Origin: Enterococcus gallinarum NBRC 100675 | Lineage (GTDB): Bacteria > Bacillota > Bacilli > Lactobacillales > Enterococcaceae | Length of the DNA: 64,000 bases | NCBI RefSeq assembly: GCF_001544275.1 | Contig: NZ_BCQE01000018.1 | Location: 19,743-83,742, forward strand | Direction: 5' to 3' | Part shown: positions 16,491 through 25,252 of the stretch, in pieces | Numbering within the stretch: the stretch's first letter is position 1 | How the letters are laid out: each line of letters opens with the position of its first letter | The notes under the pieces: generated by a model | Told to the model about the DNA's origin: nothing | The model's input: the letters and a program-made list of their open reading frames with translations, nothing else | Databases searched by the model: none | Program-made: the position numbers and the translations under genes

Positions 16491-18416
16491 TTATTTTAAT
16501 TCTTCTTGTGTCACTAATAATTGATTTGTATCAAGTTTTGACTTATTTGGTTTCGCCAGCAAGCGCATCGCGTTCAAGACAACAAGCAAAATACTTAACT
16601 CATGGAAAAACATCCCGCTGGCCATATAGATGAAGCCAAAGACCAAACCTACTAACAAGAATAAAACAGTTCCTAACGCAATCAGAATGTTTTCTTTCAT
16701 CTTTCTGACGGTTCTTTTCGTTAGTTGATAGGCATAATTTAGTTGCTCGATCCGTGATTGAATCAATACAATATCAGAGGTTTCGACTGCCACATCTGTC
16801 CCATTGCCCATCGCAATCCCAATATCAGCAAGTGCAATTGAAGGACTATCATTGATGCCATCTCCCACAAAAGCAACTATCTCCCCTTTTTTCTGTAAAT
16901 GTCGAATAAAGTCCGCTTTTTCTTCAGGTAAAAGCTCACCATGAATCTCTGTTAACCCTAACGTGTGGCCAATCAAATTTGCGGTGTGTTGATGGTCTCC
17001 CGTCAGCATGATCAGCCGTTTTATGCCGCTTTTTCTCAGTGCATGAATCGTTTCTGATGCCCCTGAACGAATCGCATCTTTGATACCAAATAATTGAGTC
17101 AATTGCTGATCACACGCTACTAAAACGATTGAATGACCCTGTCCTCGTAATTCATCTTCCTGCCGTTGTACCTCCATCGATAGCTCGATCCCTTGTTCAA
17201 TCATAAATTGTCTGTTACCGATCAACACATCATGGCCATTTGCAACCGCCTGTACACCGCGTCCCTTATGGATCTTCGTCTGCTCCACATGGACTGCTTC
17301 CCAACTTTCCCCGACAGTTCTTGCATACTGAAGAATCGCTTGACCTAATGGATGATCGGATTCTGCTTCTACGGCTGCCGTTAAGGCTAAATCGTCTTTA
17401 TCGGTAAAAATCTTTGCGGCAGTCACACTTGGCTTGCCTTCAGTCAATGTCCCTGTTTTATCAAAAACAATCGTATCGACACGGCTGAAAGTAGCCATGA
17501 CTTCGCTGCCTTTAATCAGTACTCCATTCTTGGCACCATTCCCGATCCCCGCAACATTGGCTACCGGAACACCGATAATAAGCGCTCCGGGGCATCCTAG
17601 CACCAGTAGCGTGATCGCTAGACGAATCTCTTTAGTAATCAAGCCTATGAGAACAGCCAGCACCAAAATCAGAGGTGTATAATAGGTGGCAAAACGGTCA
17701 ATCAAACGTTCGGCAGCTGATTTGCTATCTTGTGCCTCTTCAACGAGTTCAATGATTTTACCAAATGTCGTCTCTTCTCCAACTTTTTGAGCTCGGATTT
17801 TTAATGTACCGTTTTCGAGAATCGTTCCTGCAAAAACCATTGCGCCTACTGCTTTTCTAACAAGTTCAGCTTCTCCCGTCACTGCTGCTTCTTTTAAGTA
17901 GCCCGATCCTTCAACAATCATGCCATCCACTGGCACTTGAGCACCTGCTTTCACCAGCAAGCGATCCCCCACTTTGACTTCTTCAATTGCTACTTCTGCC
18001 GTCTTTTCAACGGCGTCTTCATTCGCTGAGGGGATATATTTCCAGGCTTTTGCCGGCGACATATTGATGAGAGATTGAATTGCTGATCGCGTATGGGCTA
18101 ACGTTTTTTGTTCAAGAACATGACCAAACAAAAAAAGAAAGGTCACAATAGCTGATTCATTGTATTCCCCAATAAAAAGGGCGCCCAGCACTGCCACAGT
18201 CACTAATAAGTCAATACTAAGGACTTTCACTTTTGCCGCTTGATAAGCTTGGATAGCAATGGGAAGACCACCAATAACAGAAGCAATAAACAAGCAACTC
18301 TCATAGAGTACCTGCTGCTGCAATAAATATTTCCCACCAAATGCAGTGACGATCAGACAACCGCTGATTATTGTCAGCAACACTTGGTTTGCTTGTATCT
18401 TTTTTTGGATCTTCAA
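16491..18416 (-). CDS. P1B-type metal-transporting ATPase with a CPG motif
   Basis: The protein is about 641 residues and lacks an N-terminal HMA domain. P-type landmarks in order are TGEAELV (actuator), GCPGALIIGVPVAN in the membrane helix, DKTGTLTEGKP (phosphorylation), ESDHPLGQAIL (nucleotide binding), LTGDHQHTA and GDGINDSP. The usual CPC/CPH/SPC ion-binding triad is replaced by CPG, so the metal (Cu, Zn, Cd or Fe) is uncertain. The frame opens at GTG 18425, but TTG at 18416 sits 8 nt after AAGGAG and is preferred. An FNR box at about -41.5 points to redox control by the FLP-type regulator encoded downstream. Confidence 0.85.
   Translation of the reverse strand: MKIQKKIQANQVLLTIISGCLIVTAFGGKYLLQQQVLYESCLFIASVIGGLPIAIQAYQAAKVKVLSIDLLVTVAVLGALFIGEYNESAIVTFLFLFGHVLEQKTLAHTRSAIQSLINMSPAKAWKYIPSANEDAVEKTAEVAIEEVKVGDRLLVKAGAQVPVDGMIVEGSGYLKEAAVTGEAELVRKAVGAMVFAGTILENGTLKIRAQKVGEETTFGKIIELVEEAQDSKSAAERLIDRFATYYTPLILVLAVLIGLITKEIRLAITLLVLGCPGALIIGVPVANVAGIGNGAKNGVLIKGSEVMATFSRVDTIVFDKTGTLTEGKPSVTAAKIFTDKDDLALTAAVEAESDHPLGQAILQYARTVGESWEAVHVEQTKIHKGRGVQAVANGHDVLIGNRQFMIEQGIELSMEVQRQEDELRGQGHSIVLVACDQQLTQLFGIKDAIRSGASETIHALRKSGIKRLIMLTGDHQHTANLIGHTLGLTEIHGELLPEEKADFIRHLQKKGEIVAFVGDGINDSPSIALADIGIAMGNGTDVAVETSDIVLIQSRIEQLNYAYQLTKRTVRKMKENILIALGTVLFLLVGLVFGFIYMASGMFFHELSILLVVLNAMRLLAKPNKSKLDTNQLLVTQEELK
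16493..16534 (-). promoter_or_regulatory. Internal FNR-box promoter for the HMA chaperone gene
   Basis: A perfect palindrome TTGATTTGTATCAA (16521-16534) lies within the last codons of the ATPase gene. Reading on the minus strand, 22 nt separate it from TAAAAT (16493-16498), which is followed by the chaperone's ribosome binding site. This spacing puts the box centre at about -41.5, the class II activator position. Confidence 0.7.
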
Positions 18417-18457
18417 TGTCTCCACTCCTTTTTTGTTTGTAGGGATGATTCAGCGCT

Positions 18458-18499
18458 AGTTTAACGAAAAGGAGCGAAAAACAAATTGATTTGTATCAA
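18458..18499 (-). promoter_or_regulatory. FNR-box promoter of the P1B ATPase gene
   Basis: The palindrome TTGATTTGTATCAA (18486-18499) is identical to the one at 16521. It also lies exactly 22 nt upstream of a -10-like TAAACT (18458-18463, minus strand). No -35 is needed at a class II activated promoter. Both genes probably respond to the same FLP regulator. Confidence 0.75.
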
Positions 18500-18507
18500 G
18501 AAAAAAA

Positions 18508-18531
18508 GAGCTGCAACATAAGTAGCAACTC
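18508..18531 (-). terminator. Terminator of the lipoprotein transcript
   Basis: On the minus strand GAGTTGC and GCAGCTC (one G-T pair) form a 7-bp stem with a 10-nt loop, followed by TTTTTTTC. It lies about 110 nt beyond the DUF4430 gene stop, leaving a structured 3' region between. Confidence 0.7.
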
Positions 18532-18540
18532 GAGGATACT

Positions 18541-18606
18541 GAATGGCACAATACATCGTGCAAGCCAAAGAGACCTGCTGGATCCTAGTCCTTATTGGGG
18601 GGTCTC
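18541..18606 (-). other. Structured 3' region after the DUF4430 lipoprotein gene
   Basis: Two perfect inverted repeats are present: GCACAAT/ATCGTGC (18546-18561, one G-T pair allowed) and GAGACC/GGTCTC (18570-18606). They sit between the lipoprotein stop and its terminator. It does not fit the cobalamin riboswitch consensus that I can recall, and its role is unknown. Confidence 0.4.
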
Positions 18607-18642
18607 GGTTGAAAACATATGTTACACCTCTTAAAGGGTGAG

Positions 18643-19062
18643 TTAGAATGCTTGTAAATTAAAAGTGATCGTATCAGCTTTTTTCAAAAACAGCTCTTGG
18701 GCACCTTTATCACTCATTTCATTATTGACTGTATAGACCCAAAATACATTGTTCTTTTGATCTTGACTCATTCCATCGATCGAAGTGATAAAGCCATCTT
18801 TTTCTTCAATCGTAAAGTTTTCTTTCATTACTTTCAGTAGTGATTCATTTTCTTGAAAAGCAACTTCTTTTGAGGTGACTTCCTCACCTTTATTCGTGAT
18901 AACAATCGTAGCTGTTAATTGTTTCTGATCAACAGAACGTTCTGTGCTTTCTACACTTTGTGCATTTTGGGTATTTTCTGAAGATGTACGCGTGTTTCCT
19001 TGACAGCCACTAGTGACAAATAATCCCCCTAACAACACGATTACGACTAACAATTTTTTCAT
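18643..19062 (-). CDS. DUF4430 lipoprotein, probable cobalamin-uptake accessory
   Basis: The 139-residue protein has a lipoprotein signal (MKKLLVVIVLLGGLFVTSGC, Cys20 lipidated). After a Ser/Thr/Gln-rich linker comes a DUF4430 domain (about 50-139) with typical VFWVYTVNNEMSDKGAQELFLKKADTI. DUF4430 resembles a domain of cobalamin-binding intrinsic factor/transcobalamin and is often found near ECF transporters. Here its neighbours are a B12-dependent reductase and an S-component. It may capture cobalamin at the cell surface; that is inferred. Confidence 0.8.
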   Translation of the reverse strand: MKKLLVVIVLLGGLFVTSGCQGNTRTSSENTQNAQSVESTERSVDQKQLTATIVITNKGEEVTSKEVAFQENESLLKVMKENFTIEEKDGFITSIDGMSQDQKNNVFWVYTVNNEMSDKGAQELFLKKADTITFNLQAF

Positions 19063-19183
19063 TTATTTATTCCTTCCCGACATACGTCATTAAAATCTAC
19101 TCTTTTATCCATCGAAAAACATACTAAATATTTACTGAAACACAGGTATATCCCTTATCTCTTCAATCACTAATGATCTATTT

Positions 19184-21667
19184 TTACAAACCACATTTCA
19201 ATTGAATTTTACAATTGGTACATGTACTACAACCGCCAATTTCTTCTATTGTTCCTTCATGACAGATGGGACAAATGTCACCAGAAAACACTGGTTCATT
19301 CGTTTGGGTGGTAAATTGATCTTCTGCTGGTTCTACTTGAGTGTTCATTTCATTGTCGATTGCTTCCAAAGTCAATACTTGTGAATCACGGCTGCCATCC
19401 ACGTATACAGTACCGCCTTTGGCACCACCATCGTAGAGATCCATATAGACTTTCGCCACCTGACTTACAGAATACCCTTTCGGTGCATTGACAGTTTTTG
19501 AAATCGAACTATCCACCCAGCGTTGAATCGCACATTGAACACCAACATGTTCTTCTGGGGTCAGTTCCATTGCTGAAATGAAGAAGTCTGGCAGCTGATC
19601 TTTGTCTTGTTCCGGATGATTCGCAAGATATTCTTCAACAATTGCTGCATTGATCTCAATAAATTTGCCTAATCTGCCACTTCTAAAATAGGAGAAGGAG
19701 TAGTAAGGCTCTAATCCTGTTGACACACCGGTCATCGTTCCCGTCGATCCTGTTGGTGCGACAGTCAAAAGATGTGAGTTGCGAATCCCAAATTGCATCA
19801 CCCCTTCACGAATATAGGCTGGCATTTTTTTCATATACCCTGTGTCAATAAACTTCTCTCGTAATGCTTGTGTCTCTTGATCGTCTTTCCCAATCAAAAA
19901 TGGAAAACTGCCCTTTTCTTTTGCTAAATTAATGGAGGCTTCATAGGCGGTGATAGCAATCGTCTCAAAAATCTGATCGACTAATTGATTGCCTTCTGCT
20001 GAACCATAAGTTTTCTCACAATAGATCAGTAGATAGGCTAAGCCCATGATGCCAAGTCCAACACGTCTTTCACCTTTCGCTTGGCGCTCATTTTTATCAA
20101 AGAAGTAAGGGGTCGCATCAATGACATTGTCTTGAAAACGAACTGCGGTTTTAACCGTTTCTCTTAATTTAGCAAAATCAACTGTCCCCGTTTGATGATC
20201 GGCCATGTTTGCCAAATTGACTGCTGCTAGATTACATACAGCATAAGGTGTTAACGGCTGTTCACCACAAGGATTCGTCGCAACCACTTTTTGCCCATAG
20301 GCTGTAGCATTGGTCATTTTATTGGCATTATCGATAAAGAAGATACCGGGTTCAGCTGAGTACGTGGCACAAAAAGTGATCAAATTCCACAATTCACGAG
20401 CCCTGATCCTTTGATAGGTTTTTACTTTATGACCGGCGGCTTCCCATTCTCGTACATCTCCGACTTCTGCCCACTTTGCATCGTATTCCGCCATTTCTTC
20501 TTCGGAATAATTATCGATATCTGGGAAACGCAGTGCATACCAATCGTCTTTCTTTACTGCATCCATGAATTCTTCTGTCAAACAAACAGAAATATTCGCT
20601 CCAGTCAAGAAGTCGCTGTTTTTAACCGTATAACTTCCTCCATGCCGTAGCTTTTCTTTTGCTGTCTTGATCATTTCATTTTGCTCGGTATCTGATGATT
20701 CTGGAAGCTGAGCAATATGAGTATACATTTTTTCTTCCATTTTTGACAAAGGATCAAAATGAAGTTTTTCATTGATTAACTGTTTGATGGTGTCATTTTT
20801 CAATGTTTTGTTTAACTGCAGCAATACTGCAGGATTCTGGATTTTAGAAATAATGAACGCCAAAATGTCTGGATGCCAGTCAGCCATCATGATCATCTGT
20901 GCGCCGCGACGACTTCCCCCTTGCTCGACCAGATTCGTCAAATTGGCTAAGTCATTCAACCAAGAGACGGCACCAGAGGATCGCCCGCTGACACCATGGA
21001 CCACACAAGCTTTTGGCCGTAAAGTTGAACCATTAGTACCAACTCCTCCGCCCCGACTCATAATCTCCATCACTTCTTGTCTGTGTACAGCGATTCCTTT
21101 ACGAGAGTCGTGAATGAAAGGCATCACAAAGCAATTGAAATAGGTAACTTGAGACTTAGTACCAGCGCCATAAAGGACTCGACCTGCTGGAATCAGATTT
21201 TGTTCGGCAATCTGCTGATAAAACTGCTCAAGAAACAACTCCTGCTCTAACTCTTTATCGGAAATCCCTCTAGCGACTCGGCGAGCGATTTGTTCGAAAT
21301 AAAGTTCCAGTGGTTTTTCGATCTCATTTTTCCGTCGTTTGACAAGACCACTAACTTGTTCAGCAGTATTTTCTATAGCTGAGCGATACTCTTCTTCAAC
21401 CTCTATGGAGACCATGTCGTCATCAATAGACTTTACCCATCCGATGCCTCGAGCAGGATATTGAGGATCTTCTTTTGTGGTTAAAATAACCAAATCACCC
21501 TTATCTAATGTTTGGTGGTTTTGATCCTTGAAAGAATAGCGATCGAGCATGATCAAGCGAGAAATTCCTTCAAATGTGTTCGTCATCTCAGTAGTGATTG
21601 CTGAGACTTCTGGGAACATATGAATGTCCTCGTTTAGCTTGCTTATCGTTTGTTTACTGTAAATCAT
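19184..21667 (-). CDS. nrdJ: Class II adenosylcobalamin-dependent ribonucleotide reductase
   Basis: This large-subunit-like reductase of about 827 residues carries GAGTKSQVTYFNCFVMP, RGGGVGTNGSTLRP, NPCGEQPLTPYAVCNLA (with the active-site Cys and Glu) and LTVAPTGSTGTMTG. The C-terminal Cys-rich tail (CPICHEG...CSTCTNC...CGL) fits the redox-active or zinc tail of NrdJ. No small radical subunit (NrdF) or NrdD/G is nearby, which supports class II. It makes deoxynucleotides with or without oxygen when B12 is present. ATG 21667 is preferred over GTG 21679 because GGGAAGG is 11 nt upstream. The B12-linked neighbours support the assignment. Confidence 0.9.
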   Translation of the reverse strand: MIYSKQTISKLNEDIHMFPEVSAITTEMTNTFEGISRLIMLDRYSFKDQNHQTLDKGDLVILTTKEDPQYPARGIGWVKSIDDDMVSIEVEEEYRSAIENTAEQVSGLVKRRKNEIEKPLELYFEQIARRVARGISDKELEQELFLEQFYQQIAEQNLIPAGRVLYGAGTKSQVTYFNCFVMPFIHDSRKGIAVHRQEVMEIMSRGGGVGTNGSTLRPKACVVHGVSGRSSGAVSWLNDLANLTNLVEQGGSRRGAQMIMMADWHPDILAFIISKIQNPAVLLQLNKTLKNDTIKQLINEKLHFDPLSKMEEKMYTHIAQLPESSDTEQNEMIKTAKEKLRHGGSYTVKNSDFLTGANISVCLTEEFMDAVKKDDWYALRFPDIDNYSEEEMAEYDAKWAEVGDVREWEAAGHKVKTYQRIRARELWNLITFCATYSAEPGIFFIDNANKMTNATAYGQKVVATNPCGEQPLTPYAVCNLAAVNLANMADHQTGTVDFAKLRETVKTAVRFQDNVIDATPYFFDKNERQAKGERRVGLGIMGLAYLLIYCEKTYGSAEGNQLVDQIFETIAITAYEASINLAKEKGSFPFLIGKDDQETQALREKFIDTGYMKKMPAYIREGVMQFGIRNSHLLTVAPTGSTGTMTGVSTGLEPYYSFSYFRSGRLGKFIEINAAIVEEYLANHPEQDKDQLPDFFISAMELTPEEHVGVQCAIQRWVDSSISKTVNAPKGYSVSQVAKVYMDLYDGGAKGGTVYVDGSRDSQVLTLEAIDNEMNTQVEPAEDQFTTQTNEPVFSGDICPICHEGTIEEIGGCSTCTNCKIQLKCGL

Positions 21668-21712
21668 TTTTTGTGCCACCTTCCCATACTCAACATATTG
21701 TGTCTGGAATTC

Positions 21713-21741
21713 ATTATCACACTACATAATGTGTTTTTCAA
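21713..21741 (-). promoter_or_regulatory. Promoter of nrdJ
   Basis: On the minus strand TTGAAA (21736-21741) and GATAAT (21713-21718) are separated by 17 nt, a good sigma-A pair upstream of nrdJ. I recognise no NrdR box or cobalamin riboswitch between it and the gene. Confidence 0.7.
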
Positions 21742-21743
21742 TC

Positions 21744-21771
21744 TTGAAATTTATTTTTTTTCATGTATAAT
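21744..21771 (+). promoter_or_regulatory. Promoter of the ECF S-component gene
   Basis: TTGAAA (21744-21749) and TATAAT (21766-21771) are 16 nt apart. The -35 boxes of this promoter and the nrdJ promoter lie back to back, so the two divergent genes could be controlled together. Confidence 0.75.
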
Positions 21772-21806
21772 GAGAACAATTATCAATTAGAAAGACGGCG
21801 ATTTCG

Positions 21807-22337
21807 ATGTTCCAGCCTCATAGCCATATATTTTCCGTTCAAAAAATTTCTCTATTAGCACTCCTTACTGCGTCTTGTATCGTTGGACGCTTATTTTTTG
21901 TCTGGATCCCCAACGTTCAGCCCATGAGTGCTGTTTTATTTTTATTAGCCCTGGCAGGCAGTTTGTCTGATGCTTTGATCGTTGCTTTATTGAGTTTGCT
22001 TGGTACAAATATCTATTTAGGGATGGGGCCTTGGACGATCAGCCAATTTGTAGCACTGGCTGCTATGATTACTTTTTTTCATCTGGGAGGAAAAATATCT
22101 CTCATAAAGCAAAGCCGCTTAATCCAAGCACTTCTAGCGTTCATTTGTGGTATTCTATACGGTTTGATCGTTTCTATGATGGAAGTTTGGCTTTATCAGT
22201 TTCCTTCTTTTACAGCCTATTATCTTCAAGGCTTCGTATTTGATTTGTTTCATGCTAGCGGAAACTTCCTGTTTTATTTGATCTTATTCCCCGTATTTGA
22301 GCGAATGATGCCCGCATTAAATAAATGGAGAAAATAG
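21807..22337 (+). CDS. ECF transporter S-component, probably for cobalamin (CbrT-like)
   Basis: The 176-residue protein has five or six hydrophobic helices. Its N-terminal segment (ALLTASCIVGRLFFVWIPNVQP) and the GPWTISQF loop resemble S-components of the ECF family, notably the CbrT type. S-components bind the vitamin and use a shared EcfA-EcfA'-EcfT module encoded elsewhere. It is divergent from the B12-dependent reductase, which makes B12 the likely substrate. Substrate is inferred from context, not from binding residues. Confidence 0.8.
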   Translation: MFQPHSHIFSVQKISLLALLTASCIVGRLFFVWIPNVQPMSAVLFLLALAGSLSDALIVALLSLLGTNIYLGMGPWTISQFVALAAMITFFHLGGKISLIKQSRLIQALLAFICGILYGLIVSMMEVWLYQFPSFTAYYLQGFVFDLFHASGNFLFYLILFPVFERMMPALNKWRK

Positions 22338-22427
22338 AAAAGCGTAATCTTTGCTCGAACCATCACCAAATTAGGAGCACTTACCAACTCTTTTGTCAAA
22401 GAAACGTGAAGCGGATTCGTCAAAAAA

Positions 22428-22475
22428 AATCTTTTTACCAAGTTAGCCTAGGCTTCTTAACAAGGTAAAAAGATT
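22428..22475. terminator. Bidirectional terminator between convergent genes
   Basis: AATCTTTTTACC and GGTAAAAAGATT form a perfect 12-bp stem around a 24-nt loop that may pair further. It lies between the plus-strand S-component gene and the minus-strand acetyltransferase gene. Confidence 0.8.
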
Positions 22476-22502
22476 TTTATTGTTTGAAGAGAACTTTCTG
22501 AT

Positions 22503-23006
22503 TCACTGTTCCTGTTTTATCCTATTTTTCTGTTGTGGGTAGTCAAGGCGATGCAACTGATAGAGTGCGTCTTCTTCCGTTTTGACTAACGAAAAATTCA
22601 GTTTTTCTAAAAGTTTTATCGAAGCTAGATTTCCAGGCGCTACCTCTGCTTTTACTGATTGAACACCTTGATCAAACAGCCACTGTATCGTCGCTTGAAT
22701 CACTTCTGAGCCGTATCCTTTTTGAGACTCATGAGGATGGATCGTGTAACCGATCCAGAAAAAATCTGCTTCATTTTTTAAATAGATATCACCGATCAGC
22801 CGTTCATCTAAAGTGTGCACAACTGCTAAATTTTTGCCTTCAGAAAAACTTTTTGTATGCAGCAGTTCTTTGATATACGCAGCTTTTTCCATGTTTTTGA
22901 AACCTTGGTACTTCATCCACTCTAAATCATTTCTATAGGTCATAACTGTTGGGATATCTTCGATCCTAAAATCACGGATAAAACAACGTGGTGTGCAAAA
23001 ATACAT
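22503..23006 (-). CDS. GNAT N-acetyltransferase, RimJ/RimL type
   Basis: The 167-residue protein opens with RCFIRDFRIEDIPTVMTYRND, typical of the RimJ/RimL branch. The acetyl-CoA site is at HPHESQKGYGSEVIQATIQWLF, and VAPGNLASIKLLEKLNF follows. The start at 23006 sits after GAGGAGGGG; an ATG five codons earlier overlaps that site. Substrate unknown: relatives act on protein N-termini or small molecules. It appears to be a single-gene unit. Confidence 0.85.
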   Translation of the reverse strand: MYFCTPRCFIRDFRIEDIPTVMTYRNDLEWMKYQGFKNMEKAAYIKELLHTKSFSEGKNLAVVHTLDERLIGDIYLKNEADFFWIGYTIHPHESQKGYGSEVIQATIQWLFDQGVQSVKAEVAPGNLASIKLLEKLNFSLVKTEEDALYQLHRLDYPQQKNRIKQEQ

Positions 23007-23085
23007 GATACCCCTCCTCATTGCATCTTGACCCTTATCTCAAGTAGAGAGTCAACTGACGTTTTGCTTATTGAAAATAGACTCG

Positions 23086-23586
23086 CTAGTTCCTTGATCT
23101 TGGGTGAACAAAAATTTTTTCGTAAGAAAGAACCTTGACTTTCTTTTGATTCATTTGAGCAATGGTTTCTTTAGTGGGCCGAAAACCTAACGATCGCCAA
23201 AATTTACCCGCTGGTTGATTATTCAATAAAACGGCCAAGGCTAGTTTCGTCATCCCTTCAGAAAGAAGAATTTCTTCTAATTTATGAACGATTGCTTTCC
23301 CGTGTCCTTGCCTCTTTTCATTGATCAACAATAATCCAATATAAGCGGTTTGCTCTTCTGGATAGTCAACTAAGTAGTCAAGGATCGCCACCGGCTTTGT
23401 ATCCTTTCTAACTAAAAAAAAGCGTTTATTTTCTTTCTTTACTGATTCAGGCTTATCTACCATATCTTGTTTTAATAACTGCAAGGAAGCCACATCATCC
23501 GTTAAAGAAAAATACGGCTGATTATTTAAATAGATGGAAACAGCTTCCTGTTCATTTGCGTCAGTCACTCTCTCGAAAGTAAACAT
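23086..23586 (-). CDS. GNAT N-acetyltransferase
   Basis: The 166-residue protein has an acetyl-CoA loop (LLINEKRQGHGKAIVHKLEEIL) and the GNAT C-terminal signature VLLNNQPAGKFWRSLGF. Substrate unknown. It lies 80 nt upstream of the RimJ/L-type gene on the same strand, but without tight coupling. Confidence 0.85.
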   Translation of the reverse strand: MFTFERVTDANEQEAVSIYLNNQPYFSLTDDVASLQLLKQDMVDKPESVKKENKRFFLVRKDTKPVAILDYLVDYPEEQTAYIGLLLINEKRQGHGKAIVHKLEEILLSEGMTKLALAVLLNNQPAGKFWRSLGFRPTKETIAQMNQKKVKVLSYEKIFVHPRSRN

Positions 23587-23701
23587 TGGTCAACTCCTTT
23601 AAAACTTTTTCTTTTGTGATTGTCTCAAGTCATTTTCTTGTCTGTTCTATGCTTGATGTGCTGCAGTCTGCTGCGGTTAGCAGCCAGCAACGAAATACAT
23701 T

Positions 23702-24124
23702 TCAATGGGATTTTTCCGTAACTTCTTTCTCTCTTTTTAGGATTGCTGTCAAATCTGCGAGATATTTCTCCTGTTGCTTCTTCAAATATCTTTTAGCAAA
23801 TGGTTTCAAATAAAACTTCTTCAGCGTTATCTCTTCCGTAAAGATCATATCTGTCTGAGCACCTGATTTGGTGAATTTTCCTTGCCAACGCCCTCGCATA
23901 TTTGTGTTTTCCATCGTAAATGAATACAACGTGAAAGGCTCTTTGTCGATAATCGTAAATGTTGTGGGATACCCGCTTTTTGTGTATTCGATAAACTGCC
24001 TTTCATTGATCACCTCAATTTTACTTAAATCACTTCGCCAGGAATAGTCCTGAAGATTGGTGACAATTTGCCAGATCTTTTGGATATCCTGATCAATACT
24101 GGCACGAATCGTTGCCTTGACCAT
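23702..24124 (-). CDS. SRPBCC (START/Bet v1-like) family protein
   Basis: The 140-residue protein has the family pattern IRASIDQDIQKIWQIVTNLQDYSWRSDLSKIEV and FTEEITLKKFYLKPFAKRYLKKQQEKYLADL, giving a helix-grip fold with a hydrophobic cavity. Ligand unknown. The start has GGAGG upstream. There is no operon link to neighbours. Confidence 0.8.
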   Translation of the reverse strand: MVKATIRASIDQDIQKIWQIVTNLQDYSWRSDLSKIEVINERQFIEYTKSGYPTTFTIIDKEPFTLYSFTMENTNMRGRWQGKFTKSGAQTDMIFTEEITLKKFYLKPFAKRYLKKQQEKYLADLTAILKREKEVTEKSH

Positions 24125-24259
24125 AGAGTTCCTCCGTTATCGTTAATTTGTGTTGGTATCTGTCCAAGAAATGCTCATTCGTTCAACGTTCTTTTAAGAA
24201 GATTCTCATGGAACGCAGTCGCCGCTCCTTTCCATTCGTCCCTTCAATAAGTGAAGGGC

Positions 24260-25252
24260 TCAGACTATTTCTGTCAGGACAAATGGCTTCACATACGTTT
24301 CTACAAAGTCGACCCGATCAAGGACCGTAGGTTTGAAATACGCGGTTACAGCAATAACCAGTTTGTTTTTCGAATCAACGTAAATGACATTGCCGCTATT
24401 GCCAATTGCTGAATAGACATTCTGCTTTGGGTCTAGTATCCACCATAAATACCCATAGTGCATCTGCTGAAATTGGATTAGAGCTGGCTGCGTTGGTGTA
24501 CTCATTTCTGCGATCCATTCAGCAGAGACAATTTGTTTTCCTTTGTGTCGGCCTTGGTTCAAGCAGAGTTCGCCAATTTTCGCCATATCGCTGGCTGACA
24601 AGCACAAACCATAACCAGCTGTACCAACACCCAATGGATCACAAAACCAACCCGGCTCCTTTGGCTCTTTTCCGATGGTGAACTGCTTGTGTTCTGCTGC
24701 TGTTTCGGCATGGTAATTGTGATGTCGACTAACGCCGATGGGTTCAAATCAATAGCTGTTTGCAAAATCAACCGTGGTCATTTTTGTTGCTTGGCATAAT
24801 AAACCAGTCAAAATATGCAGACAAACTGTTCGATAATCAAATTGATTCGTCAACCCTTTTCTTCCACCCAAAAAGTCTAAAGAAGCTTTCGTCCAATCTT
24901 GGCTAGTACAGACTTTTGTCCAAGGATCTCCTTTTCCTTTATAAGGTGCCTGCATGGTGAGTAAGTGTTTGATGGTCACGTCATAGATCGTTTTTTCTCC
25001 TCGTTTCACGCTATAATCAGGAAAATAATCAAGGACTTTATCTTCAATACTATGAATTTTTCCCTGATCGATGGCGATTCCGATCAACAACGATACTACG
25101 CTTTTTGTCGCCGACATCACATGGCAAGCATCATTTCTCTGATAATGATTCCATTCATCTGAATAGACTTCTTCGTGGTTCTTGTATGCAACAATTTGAC
25201 AAATATTTGGCTGGGTACTCGTAATCAACTCATGCAATTCTGCTTTTTTCAT
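24260..25252 (-). pseudogene. Class C beta-lactamase-like serine hydrolase broken by one stop codon
   Basis: The frame reads through the SxxK catalytic motif (VMSATKSVVSLLIG) and later YGYLWWILD and NSGNVIYVD, giving about 330 residues if intact. It is interrupted by a single in-frame TGA at 24749-24751, after ...TVDFANSY and before FEPIGVSRH. Both halves stay in the same frame, so the lesion is a nonsense change (TTA or similar to TGA), not a frameshift. The start at 25252 follows AAAGGAG. Intact relatives are penicillin-binding-like esterases or beta-lactamase-family proteins. A sequencing error or readthrough cannot be excluded. Confidence 0.85.

Noticed and set aside
21672..21806. Possible cobalamin riboswitch between nrdJ and the S-component gene
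   Set aside because: The interval is too short and lacks the conserved B12-box sequence.
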